Positions 55,395-64,000 of a stretch of 64,000 bases of DNA are shown piece by piece (within the stretch, counting starts at the first letter, position 1; every line of letters begins with the position of its first letter). The notes under the pieces were generated by a model. The model saw only the letters and a list, made by a program, of their open reading frames with translations, ran no database searches and was not told the origin of the DNA. Origin of the DNA: CAIWHR01 sp963734575 (GTDB lineage: Bacteria; Pseudomonadota; Gammaproteobacteria; Burkholderiales; Casimicrobiaceae); contig CAVTHT010000004.1 in assembly GCA_963734575.1 (NCBI GenBank), positions 434,001 through 498,000 of the forward strand, read 5' to 3'. A program made the translations under genes and the position numbers.

Positions 55395-55856
55395 CAATGC
55401 TCTCCTGGCATGGTCGAATATCCTTCCATCGCTTGGGGCATCACCAACATATTTGGTCGTCTTGCGTCCGGGATCGCTACAGCATCCGTTCCGTTTGCGC
55501 AAGACTCCCACACCCCTCGCATCGACGAGTGTGCGGGCATGCGCATCGCCCGTCAACTCCGTTATCGGGAGAAAGCAATGCAGCTCCGAAATCTTCTTGA
55601 ACGTCCGGCATCGGGAAGTCACTCGACTGTCTGCAACTGGCCGATAGCGCCAGTTGACGAGCCCGGTTCGAACGGCCGGTTTCGAGCTTGCACGCGTTCA
55701 CGCGGCTGCACCCAATAACGGGGAAGTGTCGATCTCGGGCGGGTCGCGTGGTGGGGTCACCGTCTGCCGCGACACCCAAGCAGTGAGGGTGGCCGTACCC
55801 GCTGCTGCTCTTCCCGTTGCTTTCGTTCGACAGGAATCGCAGAATCCGCGCAGAAT
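55395..55856 (+). other. Gene-free interval of about 460 bp
   Basis: No coding frame with a ribosome site was found. It separates the reverse-strand hydroxylase pair from the forward dipeptide-transporter operon and holds the promoter for the latter at its right end. Confidence 0.5.
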
Positions 55857-55884
55857 TTGGAAGCCTGCCCCGTTGCGCTATGAT
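55857..55884 (+). promoter_or_regulatory. Probable promoter for the dipeptide-type ABC operon
   Basis: TTGGAA, 16 bp, TATGAT, 47 bp before the start codon. Both boxes match 4-5 of 6 consensus positions. Confidence 0.5.
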
Positions 55885-55930
55885 GCTCGACCGCCTTGGT
55901 CGACCGGGCGTTCACCTGAGTGGAGGAGTG

Positions 55931-57547
55931 ATGACCCACCTGTTCTCCGCAGCACGTTGCATGGCCTTTGCGCTTGCGCTTTGCAGCATCGTCCTGCCCT
56001 CGGTGAGCCATGGGCAGCAGGCGACGCCGCAGCGCGGCGGCACGCTCATCATGGTCGTACAGCCCGAGCCTCCGACGCTCGCCTCGTACCAGAGCACGTC
56101 CGGCCCCATCGGCCAGGTGGCGACCAAGGTGTACGAAGGCCTGCTCGAGTACGACTTCAATCTGCGGCCGATCCCCGGGCTCGCGCAGTCGTGGACGGTG
56201 AGCCCGGATGGCAAGACGATCACCTTCAAGCTGCAGCAGGGCGTGAAGTTCCACGACGGTCAGCCCTTCACCAGCGCCGACGTGAAGTTCAGCGTGCTGG
56301 ACGTGCTGAAGAAAATCCACCCGCGCGGCATCAACACCTTCCGCGCCGTCGAGACGATCGATACGCCCGATCCGTACACCGCGGTGTTCAGGCTGTCGGA
56401 GCCGGCGCCCTACATGCTGATGGCGCTGTCCGGTTACGAGTCACCGATGTTGCCGAAGCACATCTTCGGCACCGGCGACATCAACAATCATCCCAATGCG
56501 AACAAGCCGATCGGTACCGGGCCCTACAAGTTCGTCGAGTGGCAGAAGGGCCAGTACATGCGGTTCGACCGCAATCCAGACTACTGGAAGAAGGGCCGCC
56601 CCTACCTCGATCGCATCGTCGCGCGCTTCATCGCGGATGGCAGCACCCGCGCGGCCACGCTCGAGACGCAGGAAGCGCAGATCGCCGGCTTCAGCGCGGT
56701 CCTGCCGCTGGATGTGAAGCGCCTCCAGCAACTGCCCCACATCGCGATCACGACCAAGGGCTACGAGATGCAGTCGCCCATCGTCGAGCTCGATTTCAAC
56801 ACCCAGAAAAAGCCGTTCGACAACGTCAAGGTGCGGCAGGCGATCGCGTATGCGATCGATCGCAAGTTCATCATCGACAACATCTGGTTCGGCTTCGGCC
56901 GTCCGGCGACGGGGCCGATCAGCTCGAACTTCAAGGCGACCGGCATCTTCACCCCGGACGTTCGCAACTACAACGTGCCGAACGGCGTGGAGCTGGCGAA
57001 CAAGCTGCTCGACGAGGCGGGCTACCCGCGTGGCGCGGACGGCACACGCTTCGCGATCGTGCACGACATCACTCCCTACGGAGAGGAGTGGCGGCGCTTC
57101 GGCGAATACGTGCAGCAGCAGCTCGCGAAGCTCGGCATCAAGGTCACCTTGCGCTACGAGGATGTACCGACGTGGCTGCGGCGCGTCTATACCAGCTATG
57201 ACTTCGACCTGACGAACAACTGGATCCAGACGCTGGCCGATCCGGCGATCGGCGTGCACCGGCTCTATCACTCGAAGTCGATCAAGGCCGGCACCGTGTT
57301 CGTCAACGGCACGCGCTGGAGCTCTCCGGAAACCGACAAGCTGATGGACGAGGCGACGGTCGAGACCGATCCCAAGAAGCGCGCCGAGATCTATCACGAG
57401 TTCCAGAAAAAGATCGTGGATGCAAGTCCGATCGTGTTCGTGCTCGAGCTCGATTTCGTGACGGTGTACAACAAGAAGCTGCAGGGCTGGCTGGTGAGTC
57501 CGCTGGGGCTGTACGCGGCGTTCGACCAGGCCTGGCTGGCGAAGTAG
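55931..57547 (+). CDS. ABC transporter substrate-binding protein, family 5 (dipeptide/oligopeptide type)
   Basis: Periplasmic receptor, 538 aa. Signal peptide AFALALCSIVLPSVSHGQQ. SBP-5 hallmarks: RGGTLIMVVQPEPPTLASY, GLLEYDFNLRPIPGLAQSW, YTAVFRLSEPAPYML, GTGPYKFVEWQKGQYM, NPDYWKKGRPYLDRI, KPFDNVKVRQAIAYAIDR. GGAGGAG 5 bp before the ATG. Heads an operon with two permeases, a fused ATPase and an amidase, suggesting uptake and hydrolysis of an amide or peptide-like compound. Confidence 0.93.
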   Translation: MTHLFSAARCMAFALALCSIVLPSVSHGQQATPQRGGTLIMVVQPEPPTLASYQSTSGPIGQVATKVYEGLLEYDFNLRPIPGLAQSWTVSPDGKTITFKLQQGVKFHDGQPFTSADVKFSVLDVLKKIHPRGINTFRAVETIDTPDPYTAVFRLSEPAPYMLMALSGYESPMLPKHIFGTGDINNHPNANKPIGTGPYKFVEWQKGQYMRFDRNPDYWKKGRPYLDRIVARFIADGSTRAATLETQEAQIAGFSAVLPLDVKRLQQLPHIAITTKGYEMQSPIVELDFNTQKKPFDNVKVRQAIAYAIDRKFIIDNIWFGFGRPATGPISSNFKATGIFTPDVRNYNVPNGVELANKLLDEAGYPRGADGTRFAIVHDITPYGEEWRRFGEYVQQQLAKLGIKVTLRYEDVPTWLRRVYTSYDFDLTNNWIQTLADPAIGVHRLYHSKSIKAGTVFVNGTRWSSPETDKLMDEATVETDPKKRAEIYHEFQKKIVDASPIVFVLELDFVTVYNKKLQGWLVSPLGLYAAFDQAWLAK

Positions 57548-57565
57548 GGCACAGCAGGCGCGCCG

Positions 57566-58552
57566 GTGGCGGTGACGGGGAAGGGATTGCGCTATGTCGT
57601 GCGGCGGCTGGCGCTCGCGATACCGACGATCCTGACGATCGTCGTCCTGAACTTCGCGCTCCTGCACCTCGCCCCCGGCGATGCCGCCGACGTCCTCGCC
57701 GGGGAGGCCGGCTCCGCGACGCCGCAATACATGGCGCAGCTGCGGCAGAACTTCGGTCTCGATCAGCCGCTATACATCCAGCTCTTCGTCTATCTCAAGC
57801 ACGTCTTCACGTTCGACCTCGGCTACTCGTTCCGTCACGGAATGAGCGTCTCCGAGCTGATCCTCACGCGGCTCGCACCGACGCTCCTGCTCATGCTCAC
57901 GGTGTTCGTGCTGTCGGTCGGCCTGGGCGTGGTGCTCGGCGCGATCGCCGCGCGCAACCTCAACCGCTGGCGCGACAACGTGATCTCCATGCTGGCCGTG
58001 CTCGCCTACGCGACGCCGGTGTTCTGGGCGGGACTCATGCTGATCGTGGTGTTCTCGATCAAGCTGGGCTGGTTTCCGACCAGCGGCATGGAGCAGGTGG
58101 GCGCGTTCAAGGAAGGCTTTGCGCGCGTGGTCGATATCGCGCATCACCTCGTGCTGCCCGCGGTCACCCTCACGCTGTTCTATCTCGCGCTCTACACCCG
58201 CCTGATGCGCGCCTCGGTGCTCGACCAGTACGCGATGGATTACGTCGTCACGGCGCGCGCCAAGGGGCTCACCGAGCGCCAGATCGCGCGGCGCCACGTG
58301 CTGCGCAATGCCGCCTTGCCGGTGCTGACGATGGCCGGCGTGCAGATCGGGGCGTTGCTCGGCGGGGCGGTCGTGGTCGAGACCGTTTTCGCGTGGCCGG
58401 GGCTGGGACTGCTCGCGTACGAATCGCTGTTCGCGCGCGACATCAACCTGCTGCTCGGCATCTTCTTCATCTCCGCGTGCCTCGTGGTCGTGGTGAACCT
58501 GGCGGTCGACCTGCTGTATTCGCGGCTCGATCCGCGCATCGAGCTGCGCTGA
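57566..58552 (+). CDS. Dipeptide-type ABC transporter permease (DppB-like)
   Basis: 328 aa, six helices. RRLALAIPTILTIVVLNFALLHLAPGDAA at the N-terminus (read as two parts) and FDLGYSFRHG are family marks. The EAA loop is VVTARAKGLTERQIARRHVLRNAALPVLT. It ends NLAVDLLYSRLDPRIELR, the standard DppB C-terminus. GTG start at 57566, 18 bp after the binding-protein stop. The next permease starts 5 bp downstream. Confidence 0.94.
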   Translation: MAVTGKGLRYVVRRLALAIPTILTIVVLNFALLHLAPGDAADVLAGEAGSATPQYMAQLRQNFGLDQPLYIQLFVYLKHVFTFDLGYSFRHGMSVSELILTRLAPTLLLMLTVFVLSVGLGVVLGAIAARNLNRWRDNVISMLAVLAYATPVFWAGLMLIVVFSIKLGWFPTSGMEQVGAFKEGFARVVDIAHHLVLPAVTLTLFYLALYTRLMRASVLDQYAMDYVVTARAKGLTERQIARRHVLRNAALPVLTMAGVQIGALLGGAVVVETVFAWPGLGLLAYESLFARDINLLLGIFFISACLVVVVNLAVDLLYSRLDPRIELR

Positions 58553-58557
58553 ACGCC

Positions 58558-59385
58558 ATGGGCGAGTTCGCACGCCGCTTCGCCCGCAATCGCCCCGCCG
58601 TGGCCGGCTTCGTGATCCTGCTGGCGGTGATCGCGATCGCGCTGGTCGCGCCGCTGCTGTATCCGGCGAGTCCGTTCGCGCTGGTGGGCAAGCCATTTCA
58701 ACCGCCTCTGTCGGGGTACCTGTTCGGTACCGACCAGCTCGGCCGGGACGTGACTGCCGAGGTGCTGCACGGCGCACGCACGACGCTGCTGATCGGCCTT
58801 CTTGCCACCACGATCGCGGTGCTGGTCGGGGCGACGATCGGCGGCCTGGCCGGGTATTACGGGGGTCGCATCGACGCGCTGCTGATGCGCTTCACGGAGA
58901 TCTTCCAGACGATCCCGTTCTTCCTGTTCGCGATCCTGCTGGTCGCCGTGCTCACGCCGTCCATTCGCAACGTCGTGCTGGCGATTGCGCTGGTCTCCTG
59001 GCCGCCGATGGCGCGGCTCACCCGCGGCGAGTTTCTCGCCATGCGCAGCCGCGAGTTCGTGCTTGCCTGCGTATCGATGGGGATGACGCACACGCGCATC
59101 ATCCTCGCGCACATCCTGCCGAACACGCTGTCGTCGATCATCGTCACCGGCTCGCTGATGGTGGCGACCGCGATCCTGATCGAATCGGCGCTGTCGTTTC
59201 TCGGATTGTCCGACCCCAACATCATGAGCTGGGGCTATATCATCGGCGAAGGGCGGACGTCGCTGCGCACGGCATGGTGGGTCTGCACCATCCCTGGCAT
59301 CGCGATCCTCGTGACCGTGATGGCTATCAACCTCGTCGGCGAGGGGCTCAACGACGCGCTGAACCCGCGGCTGCGGACGGCATGA
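58558..59385 (+). CDS. Dipeptide-type ABC transporter permease (DppC-like)
   Basis: 275 aa, six helices. RNRPAVAGFVILLAVIAIAL at the N-terminus, LFGTDQLGRDVTAEVLHGAR (the DppC hallmark), GYYGGRIDALLMRF, EAA loop ACVSMGMTHTRIILAHILPN, and LNDALNPRLRTA at the end. It starts 5 bp after the DppB-like stop and overlaps the ATPase start by 4 bp. Confidence 0.94.
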   Translation: MGEFARRFARNRPAVAGFVILLAVIAIALVAPLLYPASPFALVGKPFQPPLSGYLFGTDQLGRDVTAEVLHGARTTLLIGLLATTIAVLVGATIGGLAGYYGGRIDALLMRFTEIFQTIPFFLFAILLVAVLTPSIRNVVLAIALVSWPPMARLTRGEFLAMRSREFVLACVSMGMTHTRIILAHILPNTLSSIIVTGSLMVATAILIESALSFLGLSDPNIMSWGYIIGEGRTSLRTAWWVCTIPGIAILVTVMAINLVGEGLNDALNPRLRTA

Positions 59386-61031
59386 GCGGGAAAGCGACCG
59401 TCTTAGCGATCGAGCGGCTGACGATCGATCTTCCGCCGTGGGCAGAACGCCCGCACGCGGTCCGCGACGTGAGCCTCGAGCTGCGCCACGACGAGATTCT
59501 TTGCGTCGTCGGTGAATCCGGTTCGGGCAAGTCGCTGATGGCGCGATCCATCCTTGGCCTTTTCCCATCGCGGCACGTGAAGCCGAGCGCCGGGCGCATC
59601 CTCTACGACGGCGAGAACCTGCTCGCCGCGACGCCTGCGCGCCTGCGTGCGCTGCGGGGCAGCCGCATCGCGATGATCTTCCAGGAGCCGATGACGGCAT
59701 TGAACCCGGTGCTCACCATCGGGCGGCAGATCGAGGAAGCGATCGAGGTGCACCAGATGATGGGCCGCGACGCCCGGCGCCGTCGCGTGCTGGACATGCT
59801 CGCCGCCGTGCATCTTCCGGATCCGCAGCGAATGCTCGATGCCTATCCGCACCAGATCTCGGGCGGACAGCGCCAGCGCGCGATGATCGCGATGGCACTC
59901 ACGCTCGAGCCGGACATCCTGATCGCCGACGAGCCGACCACCGCGCTCGACGTGACGACGCAGGCGCAGATCCTCGCGTTGATCCGCGAGATCCAGACCG
60001 CACGACGGATGGCGGTGCTGTTCATCACGCACGACTTCGGCGTCGTCGCGCAGATCGCCGACCGCATCGCGGTGATGCAGCAAGGCAACCTGGTCGAGCA
60101 CGGTTCGGCGGAGACCATCCTCGAAGCCCCCCGCGAAGCCTACACCCGCGCACTGCTCGCCGCCGTCCCCGACCTCGTCCCCGCGGCTCCACGCGCGGAG
60201 TTCAGTCACGCACCGATCGCGATGCGTGTGTCCGGGCTGCACAAGAGCTATCGCTCCGGAGGCAGGCTGTTTCGCGGCGCTGCAGGCGTCGTGCACGCGG
60301 CGCGCGAGGTGTCGTTCGAGATTCGGCGCGGCGAGACGCTCGGCATCGTGGGTGAGTCGGGGTCGGGCAAATCCACGGTGGCGCGCTGCGTGGCCCGTTT
60401 GATCGAGCCCGATGGCGGCGAGATCCGCGTCGGCGATACCGATTTCGGGCGGCTCTCGCATCGCGCGCTGCGGGAGGCACGCAAGCGCCTCCAGATGGTG
60501 TTCCAGGACCCGTACGGCTCACTGGATCCGCGATGCACGGTGGGCAGGCTGATCGCGGAAGGACCGATCGTGCACGGGACCGCGCCGGCCATTGCGTGGC
60601 AACGCGCGCTCGAGCTGCTCGAGCTGGTCGGGCTCGACGCGCGCGCGGCCGAGCGTTATCCGCACGAGTTCTCCGGCGGACAGCGGCAGCGCATCGCGCT
60701 GGCACGCGCGCTGGCGCTCGATCCGGAGGTCCTCATCGCGGACGAGGCGGTGTCCGCGCTCGACGTGTCGGTCCAGGCGCAGGTGTTGCGGCTGCTCGCG
60801 GACATTCGCGCGCGGCTCGGCCTCACCGTGCTCTTCATCACGCACGATCTTCGCGTGGCCGCACAGGTGTGCGACTCCATCGCGGTGATGCGGCGCGGCG
60901 AGATCGTCGAATACGGACTCACCGCCGAGGTGTTCGCAGCGCCCCGACATCCGTATACTCAAGAGCTCTTCGCGGCGGTGCCTGGCCGCGAATGGAGCCT
61001 GCGCCGCGCCGCGGCCACTGCGAACCCATGA
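59382..61031 (+). CDS. Dipeptide-type ABC transporter ATPase, two domains fused (DppD-DppF type)
   Basis: 549 aa holding both ATPases of the importer. Domain 1 (about 1-265): Walker A GESGSGKSLMAR, signature ISGGQRQRAMIAMAL, Walker B ILIADEPTTALD. Domain 2 (about 285-540): GESGSGKSTVAR, FSGGQRQRIALARAL, VLIADEAVSALD (Ala replaces the usual Pro after Glu). Each ends with the family tail (PREAYTRALLAAVP; PRHPYTQELFAAVPG). The stop overlaps the amidase start (ATGA). Confidence 0.94.
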   Translation: MSGKATVLAIERLTIDLPPWAERPHAVRDVSLELRHDEILCVVGESGSGKSLMARSILGLFPSRHVKPSAGRILYDGENLLAATPARLRALRGSRIAMIFQEPMTALNPVLTIGRQIEEAIEVHQMMGRDARRRRVLDMLAAVHLPDPQRMLDAYPHQISGGQRQRAMIAMALTLEPDILIADEPTTALDVTTQAQILALIREIQTARRMAVLFITHDFGVVAQIADRIAVMQQGNLVEHGSAETILEAPREAYTRALLAAVPDLVPAAPRAEFSHAPIAMRVSGLHKSYRSGGRLFRGAAGVVHAAREVSFEIRRGETLGIVGESGSGKSTVARCVARLIEPDGGEIRVGDTDFGRLSHRALREARKRLQMVFQDPYGSLDPRCTVGRLIAEGPIVHGTAPAIAWQRALELLELVGLDARAAERYPHEFSGGQRQRIALARALALDPEVLIADEAVSALDVSVQAQVLRLLADIRARLGLTVLFITHDLRVAAQVCDSIAVMRRGEIVEYGLTAEVFAAPRHPYTQELFAAVPGREWSLRRAAATANP

Positions 61032-62414
61032 GCCTATCCGCCTCCCCGTTTGCCGATACCACGCTCGCGGAATTCGCCGCCCGCTTCCGACGCGGCGAGA
61101 TCTCCGCGCGCGACACGACCGCGGCGTTGCTGGCGCGCATCGAAGCGCTGCAGCCGCGCTTGCGCGCCTTTACGTTCGTCGATCGCGAACGCGCGCTCGC
61201 CCAGGCCGCCGGTATCGACCAATTGCGCCGCGCCGGCGTCGATCTCGGGCCTCTGATGGGCGTGCCCGTCGCGCTCAAGGACCTCTTCACCGTCACGGGC
61301 ATGCCGACCACGGCCGGCAGCCGCATGGACGTGAGCGATCTGGTTCCGCCGCAGGGACGCTTCGTCACGCTACTGGAACGTGGCGGCTGCATCCTCCTCG
61401 GCAAGACGGCGACCACGGAGTTCGCGATGGGCGGCTTCAATCTGCGCGAGCCGCCACCGTGGAATCCCTGCGACGCGGCGGTGGCGCGAATGACGGGTGG
61501 CTCGAGTCACGGATCCGCAGTCGCCATGGCCGCGCAACTCGCAGGCTTCACGCTCGGATCGGACACGGGTGGCTCGGTGCGTTGGCCGGCTGCACTATGC
61601 GGCGTGACGGGATACAAGACCACGACGGGGCATTGGCCCCTGGATGGCGTCTTTCCGTTGTCGCGCAACATGGACAGCCTCGGCTGCTTCACCCGCAGCG
61701 TGGCCGATGCGGCGTACGTCGAGGCCGCCATCGCAGGCGAGACGCCTCGATCGGCGATGCGTCCGCAAGCGCTGGTTCTCGCGCTGCCCGGCGATCATTT
61801 CTTCCAGAACGTCGACGCCGACGTGCGAGGCTGCTTCGATCGCGCGCTGGCGCGACTGCGCACCGCAGGGGCGTCGGATCGTCGAGATCGCTACGCCGGA
61901 AGCTGGGGAAATCGACGAAGTGTTCGGTCGGCTGCTGGCCGTCGAGTGGCTCGCCTTCGTCGGGCGCGAGCGCTTTCTCGCGAACGAGGCGCTCATGGAT
62001 GCGGTGCCGGCAGCGCGTGCCCGCGCGGGACTCGATGTTCGTGCGGACGACTACGTGCGCCTTGCATCACGCCAGCAAGCGCTGGTCGCGATCATGCGCG
62101 AACGCTCGCGCGGCATCGACGCATGGATCACGCCGACGGTAGCGGTGACCCCGGCCCCCTGCGGGGAGTTTCGCAGCGTCGAATCCGTTGCCGCGTGGAA
62201 TCGGCTGAACACGCAGAACACGCGCCCGGGGAATCTGTTCGGTCAATGCGGCATCTCCCTGCCGATCCATCACCTCGGCGCGCCGCTGCCCGTCGGCCTG
62301 CAATTGTGTGGCGCACCGGACAGCGACGCGCATCTGCTCGCCGTCGCGCAAACGGTCGAAGCGATCGTCGGGCGCCCCCCGACTGCATCACTCGATGATT
62401 GGCTCACCGCCTGA
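61028..62414 (+). CDS. Amidase-signature hydrolase, one apparent frameshift
   Basis: Ser-Ser-Lys amidase hydrolysing a linear amide. About 461 aa after correction. Catalytic Lys in GVPVALKDLFTVTG, the Gly/Ser-rich region RMTGGSSHGSAVAMAA with the bridging Ser, and the nucleophile Ser in GSDTGGSVRWPAALCG. An extra T near 61874 shifts TAGA out of frame with RIVEIATPEAGEIDEV; the second half then runs to LDDWLTA at 62414. Translationally coupled to the transporter ATPase, so the importer probably supplies its substrate. The 3' end overlaps the convergent CobW gene by 11 bp. Confidence 0.88.
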
Positions 62415-63408
62415 TGGCCGCGCCCGAGAACGCCTGCTCGAGCGTGGTCAGGTCGGCCGCCGCCAGCGCCTCGGTGGCGCCGATGATCACGAGCACCGAA
62501 GCCGCGGCGCGTGCGACCGCGGGCGCCGCCGAGATGCTCCAGCGCCGGCCCACGGCCTGAATCAGCTGCGGTAGGTCCGGCGCAGCATCGAAGCGCACGA
62601 AGCCTTTCGCCCGCAGCACGGCGTCGGGCAGCGCATCGAGCGCGCAACGCAGCGCCGCTTCCGACAAGGGTTGCGCGCAGCGGAATGTGCGCGTCGAGAA
62701 ACGCTGGCCGTGATCGGTCGCTTTGCCGAACATTCGATGGGCCGTTGCGGCGACGTTCGGCTGGATTGCGCCCGACTTCCCGACATGCCCCAGCACGACG
62801 CTGCAGGGAAGTTCGCCATGGACGGCCTCGACCATGCGGGCGCCAGGCGAGACGCCGTGCAGCCATGACAGGATCGCCGCCGTTTCACGATCGCCGACGA
62901 GATCGCGCTTGTTGAGAACGATCAGGTCGGCGCTCGCGAGCTGCTTCTGCACCGTGTCGCCGACGTAGCGATCCGCCGCCAGCCCCTCGATCTGGTCGGC
63001 GGCGGCGACGACGATGGTCGCATCCTGTGCAAAGCTGCGATCGGCGCGCGCGATCTGCGCAATGCGCCCCGGATCGCTCACGCCGCTCGCCTCCACCACC
63101 ACATGATCCGGGGGAGGATCGAGCTCCAGCACGTCGATCAGCGCCTGCGCCAGCCCGCCGACCAGCGTGCAGCACACGCAGCCGTTGCTGAGACTCAGCG
63201 TTCTTGCGCTGCGGGCGGAAATCAATGCCGCATCGATGGACAGCGTGCCGAAGTCGTTGACCAGGATGGCAAGGCGTCGTCCTTCGGCCCGCGCGAGCAC
63301 CGCGTTGAGCAGCGTCGTCTTACCGGCCCCCAGGAAGCCACCGATCACGGTGAGCGGGATCGCCGTGCCGTGAGCGCGCGAAGCGGAGGCGATGCTGGCG
63401 CCACTCAT
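62404..63408 (-). CDS. CobW/COG0523-type metallochaperone GTPase
   Basis: G3E-family GTPase, members of which deliver zinc, cobalt or iron to target enzymes. 334 aa. P-loop GGFLGAGKTTLLNAVL near residue 23, the metal site GCVCCTL (CxCC), VVEASGVSDPGRI (Walker B region), and NKRDL for guanine. The C-terminal CobW domain (FSTRTFRCAQPLSEAALRCAL; GFVRFDAAPDLPQLIQAVGRRW) follows. No His-rich loop. The start overlaps the amidohydrolase stop (ATGA), so the two are translationally coupled; the amidohydrolase is the likely client. Confidence 0.92.
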   Translation of the reverse strand: MSGASIASASRAHGTAIPLTVIGGFLGAGKTTLLNAVLARAEGRRLAILVNDFGTLSIDAALISARSARTLSLSNGCVCCTLVGGLAQALIDVLELDPPPDHVVVEASGVSDPGRIAQIARADRSFAQDATIVVAAADQIEGLAADRYVGDTVQKQLASADLIVLNKRDLVGDRETAAILSWLHGVSPGARMVEAVHGELPCSVVLGHVGKSGAIQPNVAATAHRMFGKATDHGQRFSTRTFRCAQPLSEAALRCALDALPDAVLRAKGFVRFDAAPDLPQLIQAVGRRWSISAAPAVARAAASVLVIIGATEALAAADLTTLEQAFSGAAIRR

Positions 63409-64000
63409 CGTGGTGCGTCGGGCGTGCCGTGTCCCGGCGCTTCGAACGGGACGCCGCCCACCATCGTGCCGAGCACGCGCACGTCCTTCAGCGCCTCCGG
63501 CGGCACGCTCGTCGGGTCATCCGCAAGCACCGCGAAATCGGCGCGCTTCCCGGTTTCGATGCTGCCGATCTCCCCATCGAGCCGCAGCGTATAGGCTGCG
63601 CCCAGGGTGATCGCGCGCAGCGCATCGGCCACCGAAATGCGCTCATGCGGGCCGAGCACGCGTCCGGTGGCCGTGCGGCGATTCACCGCGCACCAGGCAG
63701 TGAACAGCGGCGCGATCGGCGTGATCGGCGCGTCCGAGTGCATCGCGAAGGGAATGCCGAGCGCGTGCGCCGTGCCTGCGGCATTCATGCGCTCGGCGCG
63801 GTCGGGACCCATCGTCACATCGCGATGAATATCGCCCCAGTAATAGAGATGATTGCAGAACAGGTTGACGCAGAGGTCGAGCGCACGCATGCGGCGGAAT
63901 TGCGCGGCATTCGCCATCTGGCAGTGCTGCAGGGTGTGTCGATGATCCGGGCGTGCATGGCGGGCGAGCGCGCGCTCCAGGGCATCGATCGCCACCTCGG
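63405..64000 (-). CDS. Amidohydrolase, YtcJ-like, N-terminal part beyond the window
   Basis: Metal-dependent hydrolase of the amidohydrolase superfamily. Only the C-terminal 198 codons are inside the window. HTLQHCQMANAAQFRRMRAL (metal His and following helix), FAMHSDAPITPIAPLFTAW (catalytic Asp), SVADALRAITLGAAYTLRL and IGSIETGKRADFAVLADDP (closing beta-sandwich) are the YtcJ pattern. It precedes the CobW gene with a 4-bp overlap. Substrate unknown. Confidence 0.88.
   Translation of the reverse strand, partial: EVAIDALERALARHARPDHRHTLQHCQMANAAQFRRMRALDLCVNLFCNHLYYWGDIHRDVTMGPDRAERMNAAGTAHALGIPFAMHSDAPITPIAPLFTAWCAVNRRTATGRVLGPHERISVADALRAITLGAAYTLRLDGEIGSIETGKRADFAVLADDPTSVPPEALKDVRVLGTMVGGVPFEAPGHGTPDAPR

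Overview
The window is about two-thirds G+C. It looks like a betaproteobacterium, most likely Burkholderiales. Evidence: the ffs-dnaX-ybaB-recR block; the yceD-rpmF-plsX-fabH-fabD-fabG-acpP-fabF operon with a maf gene divergent from it; monofunctional lysC followed by tRNA-Ser(GCT); and many TRAP and ABC uptake systems with solute-binding proteins. This is inference from gene content; no rRNA is present.

Layout. 1-4.7 kb: partial lytic transglycosylase mltF, 4.5S RNA, dnaX, ybaB, recR. 4.7-8.9 kb: a TRAP transporter (SBP, small and large permease) with many apparent frameshifts. 9-10.8 kb: CBS-domain protein, RsmI-type methyltransferase, maf. 10.8-18.7 kb: fatty-acid/phospholipid operon and lysC. 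19-25.3 kb: a small glycan locus (GT2, phosphatase-superfamily protein, MOP flippase, second glycosyltransferase). 25.4-28.5 kb: K+ channel, cytochrome b561, two small paralogous unknown proteins, and an intergenic cluster of DnaA-box-like sequences. 28.5-39.8 kb: sulfurtransferase, then an envelope/phospho-signalling island (two TagH-type proteins, one with FHA; PP2C phosphatase; Ser/Thr kinase with an extracytoplasmic sensor; LysM and TPR lipoproteins; LysM polysaccharide deacetylase; SulP-STAS-cNMP transporter). 39.9-43.5 kb: KefC-type antiporter, phospholipase-D/cardiolipin synthase, tRNA-Arg(ACG). 44-53.7 kb: a catabolic cluster with its own polar-compound ABC transporter and GntR regulator. 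54.4-55.4 kb: fatty-acid hydroxylase and a 57-aa IPTL-CTERM-like protein. 55.9-64 kb: dipeptide-type ABC transporter, amidase, CobW-type GTPase and a partial amidohydrolase.

Two signals stand out. First, a perfect inverted repeat TCCTAA-N3-TTAGGA occurs twice, each time overlapping a -10 box with the same promoter geometry. One copy is in front of the GntR gene and one is at the head of the 44-53 kb operon; I infer it is the regulator's operator. Second, kinase, phosphatase and FHA/TagH genes normally tied to type VI secretion sit here among cell-wall-binding lipoproteins, with no type VI structural gene in the window.

Quality caveat: about fourteen genes carry an apparent single-base indel, nearly always one extra base, with both halves otherwise well conserved. 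The simplest explanation is uncorrected sequencing error rather than gene decay. Coordinates of those genes are the outer limits of the reconstructed reading.
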